Source: JANLTP01 sp031363055
GTDB taxonomy: Bacteria > Pseudomonadota > Gammaproteobacteria > Burkholderiales > Burkholderiaceae_E
NCBI GenBank assembly: GCA_031363055.1
Contig: JANLTP010000077.1
Coordinates: forward strand, 1 to 64,000
Reading direction: 5' to 3'
DNA length: 64,000 bases
The notes under the pieces were generated by a model. The model did no database searches, was not told the DNA's origin, and saw only the letters and a program-made list of their open reading frames with translations. A program made the position numbers and the translations under genes. Numbering within the stretch: the stretch's first letter is position 1; every line of letters starts with the position of its first letter. Positions 53,235 to 60,768 of this stretch are shown here, piece by piece.

Positions 53235-54036
53235 CGGCAGTCATTCCGCCATCGACATAGAGCACATGTCCATTGACGAAGTTGGCGGCGGGCGACGCCA
53301 GAAAAACCGCCGCACCGGCCAACTCCTCAACCTGGCCCCAGCGCCCGGTCGGCACGCGCTTTTCGATCCAGGTTGTGAATTCGGCATCGGCAACCAGCAG
53401 CCGGGTCAATTCAGTTTCAAAATAGCCGGGCGCCAAGCCATTGATTTGTATGTTGTATCGGGCCCAATCAACGCACATGCCCTTGGTCAGCATATTGAGC
53501 GCCCCTTTGGTGGCCGAATACGGCGCAATCGAATAGCGGGCCGCCATGGCATTGACCGAAAGCACGTTGATAACCTTGCCGGCGCGCCGCCGGATCATGC
53601 CCTGTACGACCGCTTTACTGACTAAAAAGACGCTGGTCAGATTGGTTTGCACAATTCGATTGAAGTCGCTGCTCGAGAAGTTTTCGAGCGGCCCGCGAAT
53701 TTGAATGCCGGTGTTATTGACGAGGATATCGATGGCGCCGATGTTGGCTTCAATCTCGTCAATCGCAGTGTTGACTGCACCCTCGTCGGTCACATCGAAG
53801 GCGCGGGTGTGAGCCTCGAAGCCGGCTGCGTTGAAGCCGGATTGAGTCAAGGCCAGCGCAGTGGCATCGCGGCCATTCAAGATGATCCGGGCGCCGGCCC
53901 TCGCCAAGCCTTCGGCAAGGGCCTTGCCAATGCCTCGGCTTGAGCCGGTGATGAGGGCGGTCTTGCCGGTCAGATCAAACAGGGGATTGACTAGGGGATT
54001 GACTGACGGATTGGGCGCAGTTAGGGGCTGACTCAT
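53227..54036 (-). CDS. SDR-family oxidoreductase (gluconate 5-dehydrogenase-like)
   Basis: This short-chain dehydrogenase of 269 residues has the cofactor motif TALITGSSRGIGKALAEGLA, NNTG, the catalytic serine in INVLSVNAMA and YSATKGALNMLTKG (Tyr and Lys). Its closest recognisable pattern is the gluconate 5-dehydrogenase/IdnO group (FDLTGKTALITGSSRGIG), but the substrate is unproven. The N-terminus holds a 12-bp repeat (PSVN, PLVN). It diverges from uvrD. Confidence 0.85.
   Translation of the reverse strand: MSQPLTAPNPSVNPLVNPLFDLTGKTALITGSSRGIGKALAEGLARAGARIILNGRDATALALTQSGFNAAGFEAHTRAFDVTDEGAVNTAIDEIEANIGAIDILVNNTGIQIRGPLENFSSSDFNRIVQTNLTSVFLVSKAVVQGMIRRRAGKVINVLSVNAMAARYSIAPYSATKGALNMLTKGMCVDWARYNIQINGLAPGYFETELTRLLVADAEFTTWIEKRVPTGRWGQVEELAGAAVFLASPAANFVNGHVLYVDGGMTAGL
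53981..54016 (-). repeat. Three 12-bp repeats at the start of the SDR gene
   Basis: AGGGGATTGACT at 53981 and 53993 and a degenerate third copy at 54005 encode the PxVN repeats ahead of the folded domain. Confidence 0.85.
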
Positions 54037-54107
54037 ACTTTCTCTTCGCGTCGATAGGCGACCTAATCATACTGGCTAAGCCCAATGCCTGAGAATGAAC
54101 GGCCGTG

Positions 54108-54123
54108 CTGTGTAAAATTACAG
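54108..54123 (+). promoter_or_regulatory. LexA (SOS) box upstream of uvrD
   Basis: CTGT, eight bases (GTAAAATT) and ACAG match the LexA consensus CTGT-N8-ACAG of gamma- and betaproteobacteria. The symmetry extends one base on each side (G and C). It lies 33 bases before the helicase ATG. uvrD is a known SOS gene in E. coli, so the placement supports the call. Confidence 0.8.
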
Positions 54124-54156
54124 CAGTAGCAAACCTTCTGTACTGAATAAATCCCC

Positions 54157-56658
54157 ATGGCGAATCTGCTCGCAAACCTGAACGAACCACAACTCGCGGC
54201 GGTTACCTTGCCAGCTCAGCATGCGCTGATCCTGGCTGGCGCCGGCAGCGGCAAGACTCGGGTGTTGACCACGCGCATTGCCTGGCTGATCTCAACCGGC
54301 CAGATCTCACCGTTGGGCATTCTGGCTGTCACCTTCACCAACAAGGCGGCCAAGGAAATGCTGACCCGTCTGGCGACCATGTTGCCGATCAATCTGCGCG
54401 GCATGTGGGTGGGCACCTTTCACGGCCTGTGCAATCGCATGTTGCGGGCCCATTTTCGCGATGCCGGCTTGCCGCAGAGTTTTCAAATCCTCGATTCGCA
54501 AGACCAACTCGCGGCCATCAAGCGGATGTTGAAGGCCGCCAATATCGACGACGAAAAGTTCCCACCGCGCAACGTGCAGTACTTCATCAACGGCAACAAA
54601 GAAGAAGGGGTTCGCGCCTCGGCGGTGGACGCGACCGACGATTACAACCGTCGTCTGGTCGAGCTGTACCGCACCTATGACGAGCAATGTCAGCGTGAAG
54701 GCGTGGTTGATTTTTCCGAACTGCTGCTGCGCTGCTACGAATTGCTCTGCCATAACCAGGCGATTCGAGAACATTATCAGAGCCGCTTTCGGCACATCCT
54801 GGTCGACGAGTTTCAGGACACCAACAGCTTGCAGTATCGCTGGCTGCAAGTACTGGCTGGTCGGATGAGCGCAACGCCGTTCGCCAGCCGCGCCTTGAGC
54901 GCCGGTCGGGCGCCGGTTGCCGAGACCAATAGCCGCGCTGAAGGCGCGATTTTCGCGGTTGGTGACGATGACCAGAGTATCTACGGATTTCGCGGCGCCG
55001 ATGTGGCCAATATGGCCGCCTTCGAGCGTGAATTCAAGGTTCGCAACCTGATCAAGCTGGAACAAAACTACCGATCGGCCGGCCGTATTCTGTCGTGCGC
55101 CAACGCGTTGATCAAAAACAACGCGCATCGACTCGGCAAGAACCTGTGGACCGATGCTGGTGATGGTGAGCCGGTGCGGGTCTATGAGTCAATCAGCGAC
55201 ACGCAAGAGGCGCAGTGGCTCATCGAGGAGATTCGCGGCCTGATTGCCGAGGGCCATATGCGTAGCGATCTGGCCATTTTGTATCGCTCGAACGCGCAGT
55301 CCCGGGTCATCGAACACTCATTGTTTTCGGCCGGCTTGCCCTACCGTGTTTACGGCGGCCTGCGGTTTTTCGAGCGCGCCGAGATCAAGCACGCGCTGGC
55401 CTATTTGCGCCTCATTGAAAACGGCCAGGATGACGGTGCGTTCCTGCGCGTCGTCAACTTTCCCACCCGGGGCATTGGTGCACGCTCGCTCGAGCAATTG
55501 CAGGATCTGGCCGGGACACTCAAATGCAGCCTGTTCGAAGCGGCAGCGCAGACCAGCGGCGGCGCTGCCGGCAAACTGTTGTCGTTTACCCGCCTGATTG
55601 AAAAACTGCGCAGCCAGACGCAGACACTTTCCTTGGCTGAAATGGTCGAGCAAACCATCGACGCCAGCGGCCTTATTACGCATTATCAAAGTGAGAAAGA
55701 GGGCCAGGATCGAATCGAGAATTTGCGCGAATTGGTCAATGCGGCGGTCGCCTTTCTGTCCGAGGAGCGGGTCGCGCAAGCTGTACCAGCCAGTGTCGGC
55801 GTGAGCTCCGCTGCGGCGCCGGTTGCAGCAATGTTCGCTGATAGTGTTGGCATAGGGCCGGCGTCTGTCCTTGAACCGGCTTCTGAGCCTGGCCTCGAGT
55901 CCGAACCTGTCGAAGTGCTTGAGGCCAATGCGCCCGGGGTAGTGTTGCAAGACTCTCCACTCGCGTCGTTTCTGGCCCACGCCTCGCTCGAGTCCGGTGA
56001 TAACCAGGCGGGCGAGGGCACCGACGCGATCCAGTTGATGACCGTGCATTCGGCCAAGGGTCTGGAGTTCGATGCGGTGTTCATGACCGGGCTAGAAGAA
56101 GGCTTGTTTCCGCATGAGAATTCAATTGCAGCCGACGATGGCCTCGAGGAAGAGCGGCGGCTCATGTATGTTGCGATCACCCGCGCCCGGCAGCGACTCT
56201 ACCTGTCGTTCAGCCAGACCCGTATGCTGCATGGTCAGACGCGCTACAACATGAAGTCACGGTTTCTGGCTGAGCTACCGGAGGGCGCCCTCAAATGGCT
56301 GACCCCGAAGCTGGCGCCGGCCTATCGCGAAGGCTATGGCGGCGCCTGGGAGGGTATGGGCGGCCGGCGCGGCGTCGCCGGCTATGGTGCCGGTGCAACC
56401 GGTGCCAACTCGAGCGGCAACGGTCGCGTTGACTACGACAGTGGTCGATTGAATCCGGCCGAGCAGCGCAGCGCCCAGCGCTTCGATCGTGGCATTGCCT
56501 TTCGAATTGGTCAGAACGTCGCGCACGCCCGGTTTGGCGAAGGGGTCATCATCAATATCGAGGGTAGCGGTACCGATGCTCGGGCGCAGGTCAACTTTGG
56601 GCGGGAGGGCGTCAAGTGGCTGGCTTTGTCGGTGGCCAAGCTGGAGGTTCGCGCTTGA
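54157..56658 (+). CDS. uvrD: UvrD/Rep-type DNA helicase II
   Basis: This superfamily 1 3'-5' helicase acts in nucleotide excision and mismatch repair. The 833-residue product has Walker A at about 27-34 (AGAGSGKT), ILVDEFQDTN (Walker B), VGDDDQSIYGFRGADVANM, EQNYRS and QLMTVHSAKGLEFDAVFMTG. It is about 110 residues longer than E. coli UvrD, mainly through Ala/Glu-rich inserts at about 236-263 and 538-620. A LexA box lies upstream, which favours UvrD over Rep. The C-terminal NVAHARFGEGVI region is the usual UvrD tail. Confidence 0.93.
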   Translation: MANLLANLNEPQLAAVTLPAQHALILAGAGSGKTRVLTTRIAWLISTGQISPLGILAVTFTNKAAKEMLTRLATMLPINLRGMWVGTFHGLCNRMLRAHFRDAGLPQSFQILDSQDQLAAIKRMLKAANIDDEKFPPRNVQYFINGNKEEGVRASAVDATDDYNRRLVELYRTYDEQCQREGVVDFSELLLRCYELLCHNQAIREHYQSRFRHILVDEFQDTNSLQYRWLQVLAGRMSATPFASRALSAGRAPVAETNSRAEGAIFAVGDDDQSIYGFRGADVANMAAFEREFKVRNLIKLEQNYRSAGRILSCANALIKNNAHRLGKNLWTDAGDGEPVRVYESISDTQEAQWLIEEIRGLIAEGHMRSDLAILYRSNAQSRVIEHSLFSAGLPYRVYGGLRFFERAEIKHALAYLRLIENGQDDGAFLRVVNFPTRGIGARSLEQLQDLAGTLKCSLFEAAAQTSGGAAGKLLSFTRLIEKLRSQTQTLSLAEMVEQTIDASGLITHYQSEKEGQDRIENLRELVNAAVAFLSEERVAQAVPASVGVSSAAAPVAAMFADSVGIGPASVLEPASEPGLESEPVEVLEANAPGVVLQDSPLASFLAHASLESGDNQAGEGTDAIQLMTVHSAKGLEFDAVFMTGLEEGLFPHENSIAADDGLEEERRLMYVAITRARQRLYLSFSQTRMLHGQTRYNMKSRFLAELPEGALKWLTPKLAPAYREGYGGAWEGMGGRRGVAGYGAGATGANSSGNGRVDYDSGRLNPAEQRSAQRFDRGIAFRIGQNVAHARFGEGVIINIEGSGTDARAQVNFGREGVKWLALSVAKLEVRA

Positions 56659-56698
56659 GTTCAAGCTGGCATCGTTATTGAAGCTTGGCACAGTTATT

Positions 56699-56728
56699 TC
56701 AGCGCGGTGGCATACTCAGCGCGGTGGC
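56699..56728 (+). repeat. 17-bp-period direct repeat after uvrD
   Basis: TCAGCGCGGTGGC occurs at 56699 and 56716. An imperfect repeat of about 21 bases (TTCAAGCTGGCATCGTTATT and a GAAGCTTGGCAC variant) lies just before it. Both sit in the 234-base gap between uvrD and the amino-acid receptor gene. Confidence 0.8.
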
Positions 56729-56787
56729 GGACACAACAACGCGGCACGAGCGTTGCATCAAAATTTGGCAATGCTGGCGTCGGCCGC

Positions 56788-56816
56788 TTGACGCTGCTTT
56801 GCGTTATTCTTTATGC
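56788..56816 (+). promoter_or_regulatory. Candidate sigma-70 promoter of the amino-acid receptor gene
   Basis: TTGACG (56788-56793) and TTATGC (56811-56816) are 17 bases apart, about 77 bases before the ATG. The -35 is good and the -10 weak. Confidence 0.35.
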
Positions 56817-56892
56817 AGGAGCAACGGCCACGCCGCTGCCGACCTGAATCTATCGGGCAGATTTTAATTGCCGAACTTTCACAGGAGACAAA

Positions 56893-58083
56893 ATGAAGTT
56901 CAAGTTGACCGCATGTGCATGGGCGCTGGCAGCCTCGCTGGGTGCCGGCGTAACGGGTGCTGCCCTGGCGCAGACCCAGGGTGTTTCCAAGACCGAAGTG
57001 TTGATCGGTACCATCCAGGATCTGTCTGGTCCGATTGCTGCGTACGGCAAATCCTCACGCAATGGCATGCAACTGATGGCCGATGAAGTCAACGAGCAGG
57101 GCGGTATCAACGGTCGCAAGATCAAGTTGATCACCGAAGACTCCGGCTACGATCCGAAGAAGGGCGTTTTGGCGACCCAGAAACTGGCTCAAAACGACAA
57201 GATATTTGCGATGGTCGGTGTCATGGGTACGCCGGTTGCCATGGCTGCCATGCCGATTCTGTTCGAAAAGAATATTCCGCATATCTCGCCCATTACCGCT
57301 GCGCGCCAGATGTACGAGCCGCTGCACAAACTCAAGTATTCGTTCGCTGCGACCTACTACGACCAGATGCGTTCGGTGGTTCAGCACATGAACAAGATCA
57401 AGGCTGATCGCAAGTGGTGCCTGATTCATCAAGACGACGACTTTGGTCAGGAATTCCTGTCCGGCGCAACCGACGGTCTGAAGGCAGTCGGCAAGACGCT
57501 GGTCGAGAAAACCAGTTACAAGCGCGGCGCGACCGAGTTTTCATCGCAGGTTCAAAAGATGAAGGGCTCCGGTTGTGACACGCTGCTGATGGGTACGATC
57601 ATTCGTGAAACCGTCGGGACCATGGCCGAAGCCAAGAAAATCGGCTGGGCGCCCGAGTTCGTGGGAAGTTCAGCGGCTTATACCCATCTGATTCACAAGT
57701 TGGGTGGCCCGTTGGCCGAAGGGTTTATTGCATCGCATACGGTGGCTCATCCCTACCTGGACGATGCTTCGGACAAGGTTCGCTTCTGGGCTTCCAAGTA
57801 CAAGACCCGTTTTGGCGAAGAACCGGATGTCTTCTCGGTCTACGGCTACGTCATCATGGATCAAACGGTCAAGACCCTGGCCAAGGCAGGCTCAAACCTG
57901 ACGGTTGAATCGTTCGTCAAAGCGCTGGACTCATCGACCTTTGCGCCGGATATGTTCGGTGGCGACACCGCGTCCTACACGCCGACCAAACACCTTGGTA
58001 GCGACAAGTCACGTTTATCGCAGATCAAGAACGGCAAGTGGGCCGTCATCAGCGAGTACGTGGGTCCTGAGGGCAAGAAGTAA
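56893..58083 (+). CDS. Branched-chain amino-acid-type ABC substrate-binding protein
   Basis: This 396-residue periplasmic receptor of the LivJ/type I fold has a signal peptide (AASLGAGVTGAALA). Mature-domain motifs are TEVLIGTIQDLSGPIAAYGK, DEVNEQGGINGRKIKLITED and VQKMKGSGCDTLLMGTI. AGGAGA gives a strong ribosome site. It stands alone with its own terminator and no permease or ATPase genes nearby. Ligands in this family range from branched-chain amino acids to amides and aromatic compounds. Confidence 0.9.
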   Translation: MKFKLTACAWALAASLGAGVTGAALAQTQGVSKTEVLIGTIQDLSGPIAAYGKSSRNGMQLMADEVNEQGGINGRKIKLITEDSGYDPKKGVLATQKLAQNDKIFAMVGVMGTPVAMAAMPILFEKNIPHISPITAARQMYEPLHKLKYSFAATYYDQMRSVVQHMNKIKADRKWCLIHQDDDFGQEFLSGATDGLKAVGKTLVEKTSYKRGATEFSSQVQKMKGSGCDTLLMGTIIRETVGTMAEAKKIGWAPEFVGSSAAYTHLIHKLGGPLAEGFIASHTVAHPYLDDASDKVRFWASKYKTRFGEEPDVFSVYGYVIMDQTVKTLAKAGSNLTVESFVKALDSSTFAPDMFGGDTASYTPTKHLGSDKSRLSQIKNGKWAVISEYVGPEGKK

Positions 58084-58095
58084 ACAATGGATTGG

Positions 58096-58136
58096 GCCAG
58101 AAGGCGCGAACGAGTTCGCCCTGTCTGGCTCCTTTT
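58096..58136 (+). terminator. Rho-independent terminator after the receptor gene
   Basis: GCCAG pairs with CTGGC, and an inner GGC/GAAC stem pairs with GTTC/GCC. TTTT follows at 58133-58136. It begins 13 bases after the receptor stop and reaches the end of the convergent gene. Confidence 0.7.
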
Positions 58137-58926
58137 AGGGCGCCAGCGCCGGCTGCGGGCCGTTAAAAACGTCGCGATAACTGGGCCAGAACGAGCAATA
58201 AAGGCCGGTGTAGAGCAGCGGTGACACAAAGGCCAGCACCATCACAGCCGAGCCGCCGAGTGCGGCCGTCAGGACCCTGAGGGCCAGCGCCATGACCATC
58301 AGCAATACCAGCCAGGTCAAGAAGTAGGCCGCAAACGCCCACTTGTTACGAGCGACACTGACAAAGCTGAAAAACAGCGATTTGGACGGCGCAATCCCTT
58401 CCCAGGAGGTCAAGGCCGGCGCATACCAGAGAGCCATTTGAGTCGGCACATAAATGGCCAGGAACACCAGCGACGAATATTGTGCCGACGACGAGGCCAG
58501 ATCGGGGTCCTTCGAGCTGCGCTGACCAGTAATGAATTCGAACAGCACACCGCCATCGACCAACGAGGCGATCGCCATCGCCAGTACGACCGAAAGTATG
58601 TTTACCAGCCCGAGCATCAACAGGGGTCGCCAGGCACGGCCCTGCCGGTCACGAAAACCCTGCGCGAGAATCGGCAAGAGACCGCCCAGAGGCAGTGCAA
58701 TACCTTGATCCACCATACGGGCCGAGCTCATCAGGCCAATTGACAGGACCGGCGTTAATAGCCAAGGCAGGAACATACCGGCTATCGGAATGGTCGCCGA
58801 CAGCAACAGTGCCAGCAGATAGAACAGCCCCAGCATCGTCAACTGCAGCGGTGAGCGCTTGAGCAGACGAAAGCCCTCCAGTACCCAACTGGCACCGCGA
58901 AGAAACGGAACAGAACTTGCGCGCAT
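58135..58926 (-). CDS. BPSS1780-like polytopic membrane protein
   Basis: The 263-residue protein has about six hydrophobic helices (for example LGLFYLLALLLSATIPIAGM and FLAIYVPTQMALWYAPALTS). The sequence pattern resembles the BPSS1780 family described in Burkholderia and relatives, whose function is unknown. It lies 48 bases downstream of thrB in the same direction. Confidence 0.75.
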   Translation of the reverse strand: MRASSVPFLRGASWVLEGFRLLKRSPLQLTMLGLFYLLALLLSATIPIAGMFLPWLLTPVLSIGLMSSARMVDQGIALPLGGLLPILAQGFRDRQGRAWRPLLMLGLVNILSVVLAMAIASLVDGGVLFEFITGQRSSKDPDLASSSAQYSSLVFLAIYVPTQMALWYAPALTSWEGIAPSKSLFFSFVSVARNKWAFAAYFLTWLVLLMVMALALRVLTAALGGSAVMVLAFVSPLLYTGLYCSFWPSYRDVFNGPQPALAP

Positions 58927-58974
58927 GGCGAGGACTCGATCAGACGACGAACGTAAACGGTGGGACTCTCAAGT

Positions 58975-59940
58975 TTACAGCCCGATCGGCACGTCGTCGC
59001 GCCGGGCGCGTAATACACGCTCACAATGAGTGGGATCTTTCGGCGTGACCAACTCGGCCGGGCGCGGCAAATGGAAGTCGAACAATCGCGACAGCCAGAA
59101 TCGCAAGGCGGCCGCTCGCAACAACATGGGCCAGGCCTTCTGTTCGTCGGCCGTCGGTTCGCGTTGACTGCGATAGCCCTGCAAGAAGGCCTGTAGCAAG
59201 GGCGCTTGCCATTGCCCACTGGCGTCGTTGATACACCAGTCGTTACAGGTCACGGCGAGATCGAACAGCCAGGTGTCGATGCCCGCAAAATAGAAATCGA
59301 TCGCGCCCGCCACCGGCGCTTCGGATTCATGTTCATCAAACAAAACATTATCACGGAACAGATCGGCATGAACGGCGCTGGTCGGCAGGCTGCCATAGAG
59401 CGGGCTTTGCATAAATTGAGTTTGCAGCTCGAGTTCATCTTGCAACAACTCGGCCTGATCAGGCGACAGGAACGGTGCAACCTTGGGTGCGGTCGAGCGC
59501 CACCAGGAAAGTCCGCGCAGATTCTCAAGCCGATTCGGATAGTCACGCGCGGCCAGATGCATACTGGCCAGCAAGGCTCCCACCGCACGGCAATACTCGG
59601 GGCCGGGGTTCATATTTGCCTGGCCGGGCAGGCAGCTCACCAGGGCGGCCGGCTTGTTGTTCAAGCTGCCCAGCAATTGACCGCGACGATCCGGCAACGG
59701 GTTCGGACAATGCACGCCGTGGCTGGCCAGATGTTTCATCAGACCCAGATAAAACGGTAACTGGTCGGCATGCAGGCGCTCGAACAAGGTCAGCACGTAG
59801 CGGGTATTGCCAAGCGTCACAAAAAAATTGCTGTTCTCGATACCCGACGATATGCCCTGCAAATCCCGCAAGGCTCCCAGCTCGAAGTTCGCGAACCAAG
59901 CGCTGGCCTGCTCAATACTGACGTTGGTGAATACGGCCAT
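58975..59940 (-). CDS. thrB: Homoserine kinase, APH-fold type
   Basis: This kinase phosphorylates homoserine in threonine synthesis. The 321-residue product has the aminoglycoside phosphotransferase-like fold used by beta- and gammaproteobacterial alternative ThrB. It starts MAVFTNVSIEQASAWFANFE and has GISSGIENSNFFVTLGNTRY, the catalytic loop AVHADLFRDNVLFD and AVTCNDWCIN. It is clearly distinct from the E. coli GHMP ThrB. Confidence 0.92.
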   Translation of the reverse strand: MAVFTNVSIEQASAWFANFELGALRDLQGISSGIENSNFFVTLGNTRYVLTLFERLHADQLPFYLGLMKHLASHGVHCPNPLPDRRGQLLGSLNNKPAALVSCLPGQANMNPGPEYCRAVGALLASMHLAARDYPNRLENLRGLSWWRSTAPKVAPFLSPDQAELLQDELELQTQFMQSPLYGSLPTSAVHADLFRDNVLFDEHESEAPVAGAIDFYFAGIDTWLFDLAVTCNDWCINDASGQWQAPLLQAFLQGYRSQREPTADEQKAWPMLLRAAALRFWLSRLFDFHLPRPAELVTPKDPTHCERVLRARRDDVPIGL

Positions 59941-59959
59941 TTTGCTCGTGTCTACGTTG

Positions 59960-59990
59960 CAGGTTCAACGAATCTACAGGTTCAACGAAT
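59960..59990. repeat. 17-bp-period direct repeat at the LOG gene stop
   Basis: CAGGTTCAACGAAT occurs at 59960 and 59977, separated by CTA, which is the stop codon (TAG on the minus strand) of the LOG-family gene. Confidence 0.9.
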
Positions 59991-60708
59991 ACTCGCGTTC
60001 GTTGGGGGTTGGCGCAAAACCGCGATGCTCATAGAAATCAAAAATGGCATCGACCACCAGGCCGGGTTCATCAACCACCTGGATCAGGTCCAGATCTTCG
60101 GGCGATATCAGCGCGTTGCTGAGCATCGAGTTTCGTATCCAGTCCAGAAGACCATTCCAGAACGCGGAGCCATAAAGAATGACCGGAATTCGCCGGCCCA
60201 TCTTGGTTTGAATCAGGGTTAGTACTTCGGCCAGTTCATCGAGCGTACCAAAGCCACCGGGCATACCCACAAAGGCGGTCGCATATTTGGCAAAAGCCAC
60301 CTTGCGCGGGAAGAAATGCCGGAACGTCAGCGAGATATTCTGATAAGCATTGCCGGACGATTCGAAGGGCAACTGGATGTTCAGCCCGACCGATGGCGAT
60401 TTTCCTTCAAACGCGCCGCGATTGGCGGCTTCCATGATGCCGGGGCCACCGCCTGACATGACGGCAAAACCGGCGTCTGATAATTTTCTGGCTAGATCGA
60501 CCGTGGTTTCGTACCACGGATGGCCGGCCTTGATACGCGCGCTGCCAAAGATCGAGACGGCTGGCCGTATTTCGGAGAGCTTTTCGGCGGCTTCGACGAA
60601 CTCGGAGATAATCCCGAGGATGTGCCAAGATTCACGCGCCTTGACCGAAGTGGAGCGCTCCGGGTTCGGTATGGAGCGCAGCGACGGTATGTGTTTGGAT
60701 GAACTCAT
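59974..60708 (-). CDS. LOG/TIGR00730-family Rossmann-fold protein
   Basis: The 244-residue product has the family motifs MSGGGPGIMEAANRGAFEG and MPGGFGTLDELAEVLTLIQ (PGGxGTxxE). Relatives are cytokinin riboside phosphoribohydrolases or nucleotide monophosphate nucleosidases. The longer bacterial form seen here is often annotated as PpnN-like, without a fixed substrate. It diverges from polA across 60 bases, which must hold both promoters. Confidence 0.88.
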   Translation of the reverse strand: MSSSKHIPSLRSIPNPERSTSVKARESWHILGIISEFVEAAEKLSEIRPAVSIFGSARIKAGHPWYETTVDLARKLSDAGFAVMSGGGPGIMEAANRGAFEGKSPSVGLNIQLPFESSGNAYQNISLTFRHFFPRKVAFAKYATAFVGMPGGFGTLDELAEVLTLIQTKMGRRIPVILYGSAFWNGLLDWIRNSMLSNALISPEDLDLIQVVDEPGLVVDAIFDFYEHRGFAPTPNEREYSLNL

Positions 60709-60768
60709 CGATCTTTCCGTTCGTGAATCTTCTGTGAATTAATTGTCCCATTCTATTGAAGCGACGGA

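Noticed and set aside
56686..56700. Sigma-54 promoter (TGGCAC followed by TTTCA)
   Set aside because: The -12 element lacks the conserved GC, and a better sigma-70-like pair lies about 100 bases downstream.
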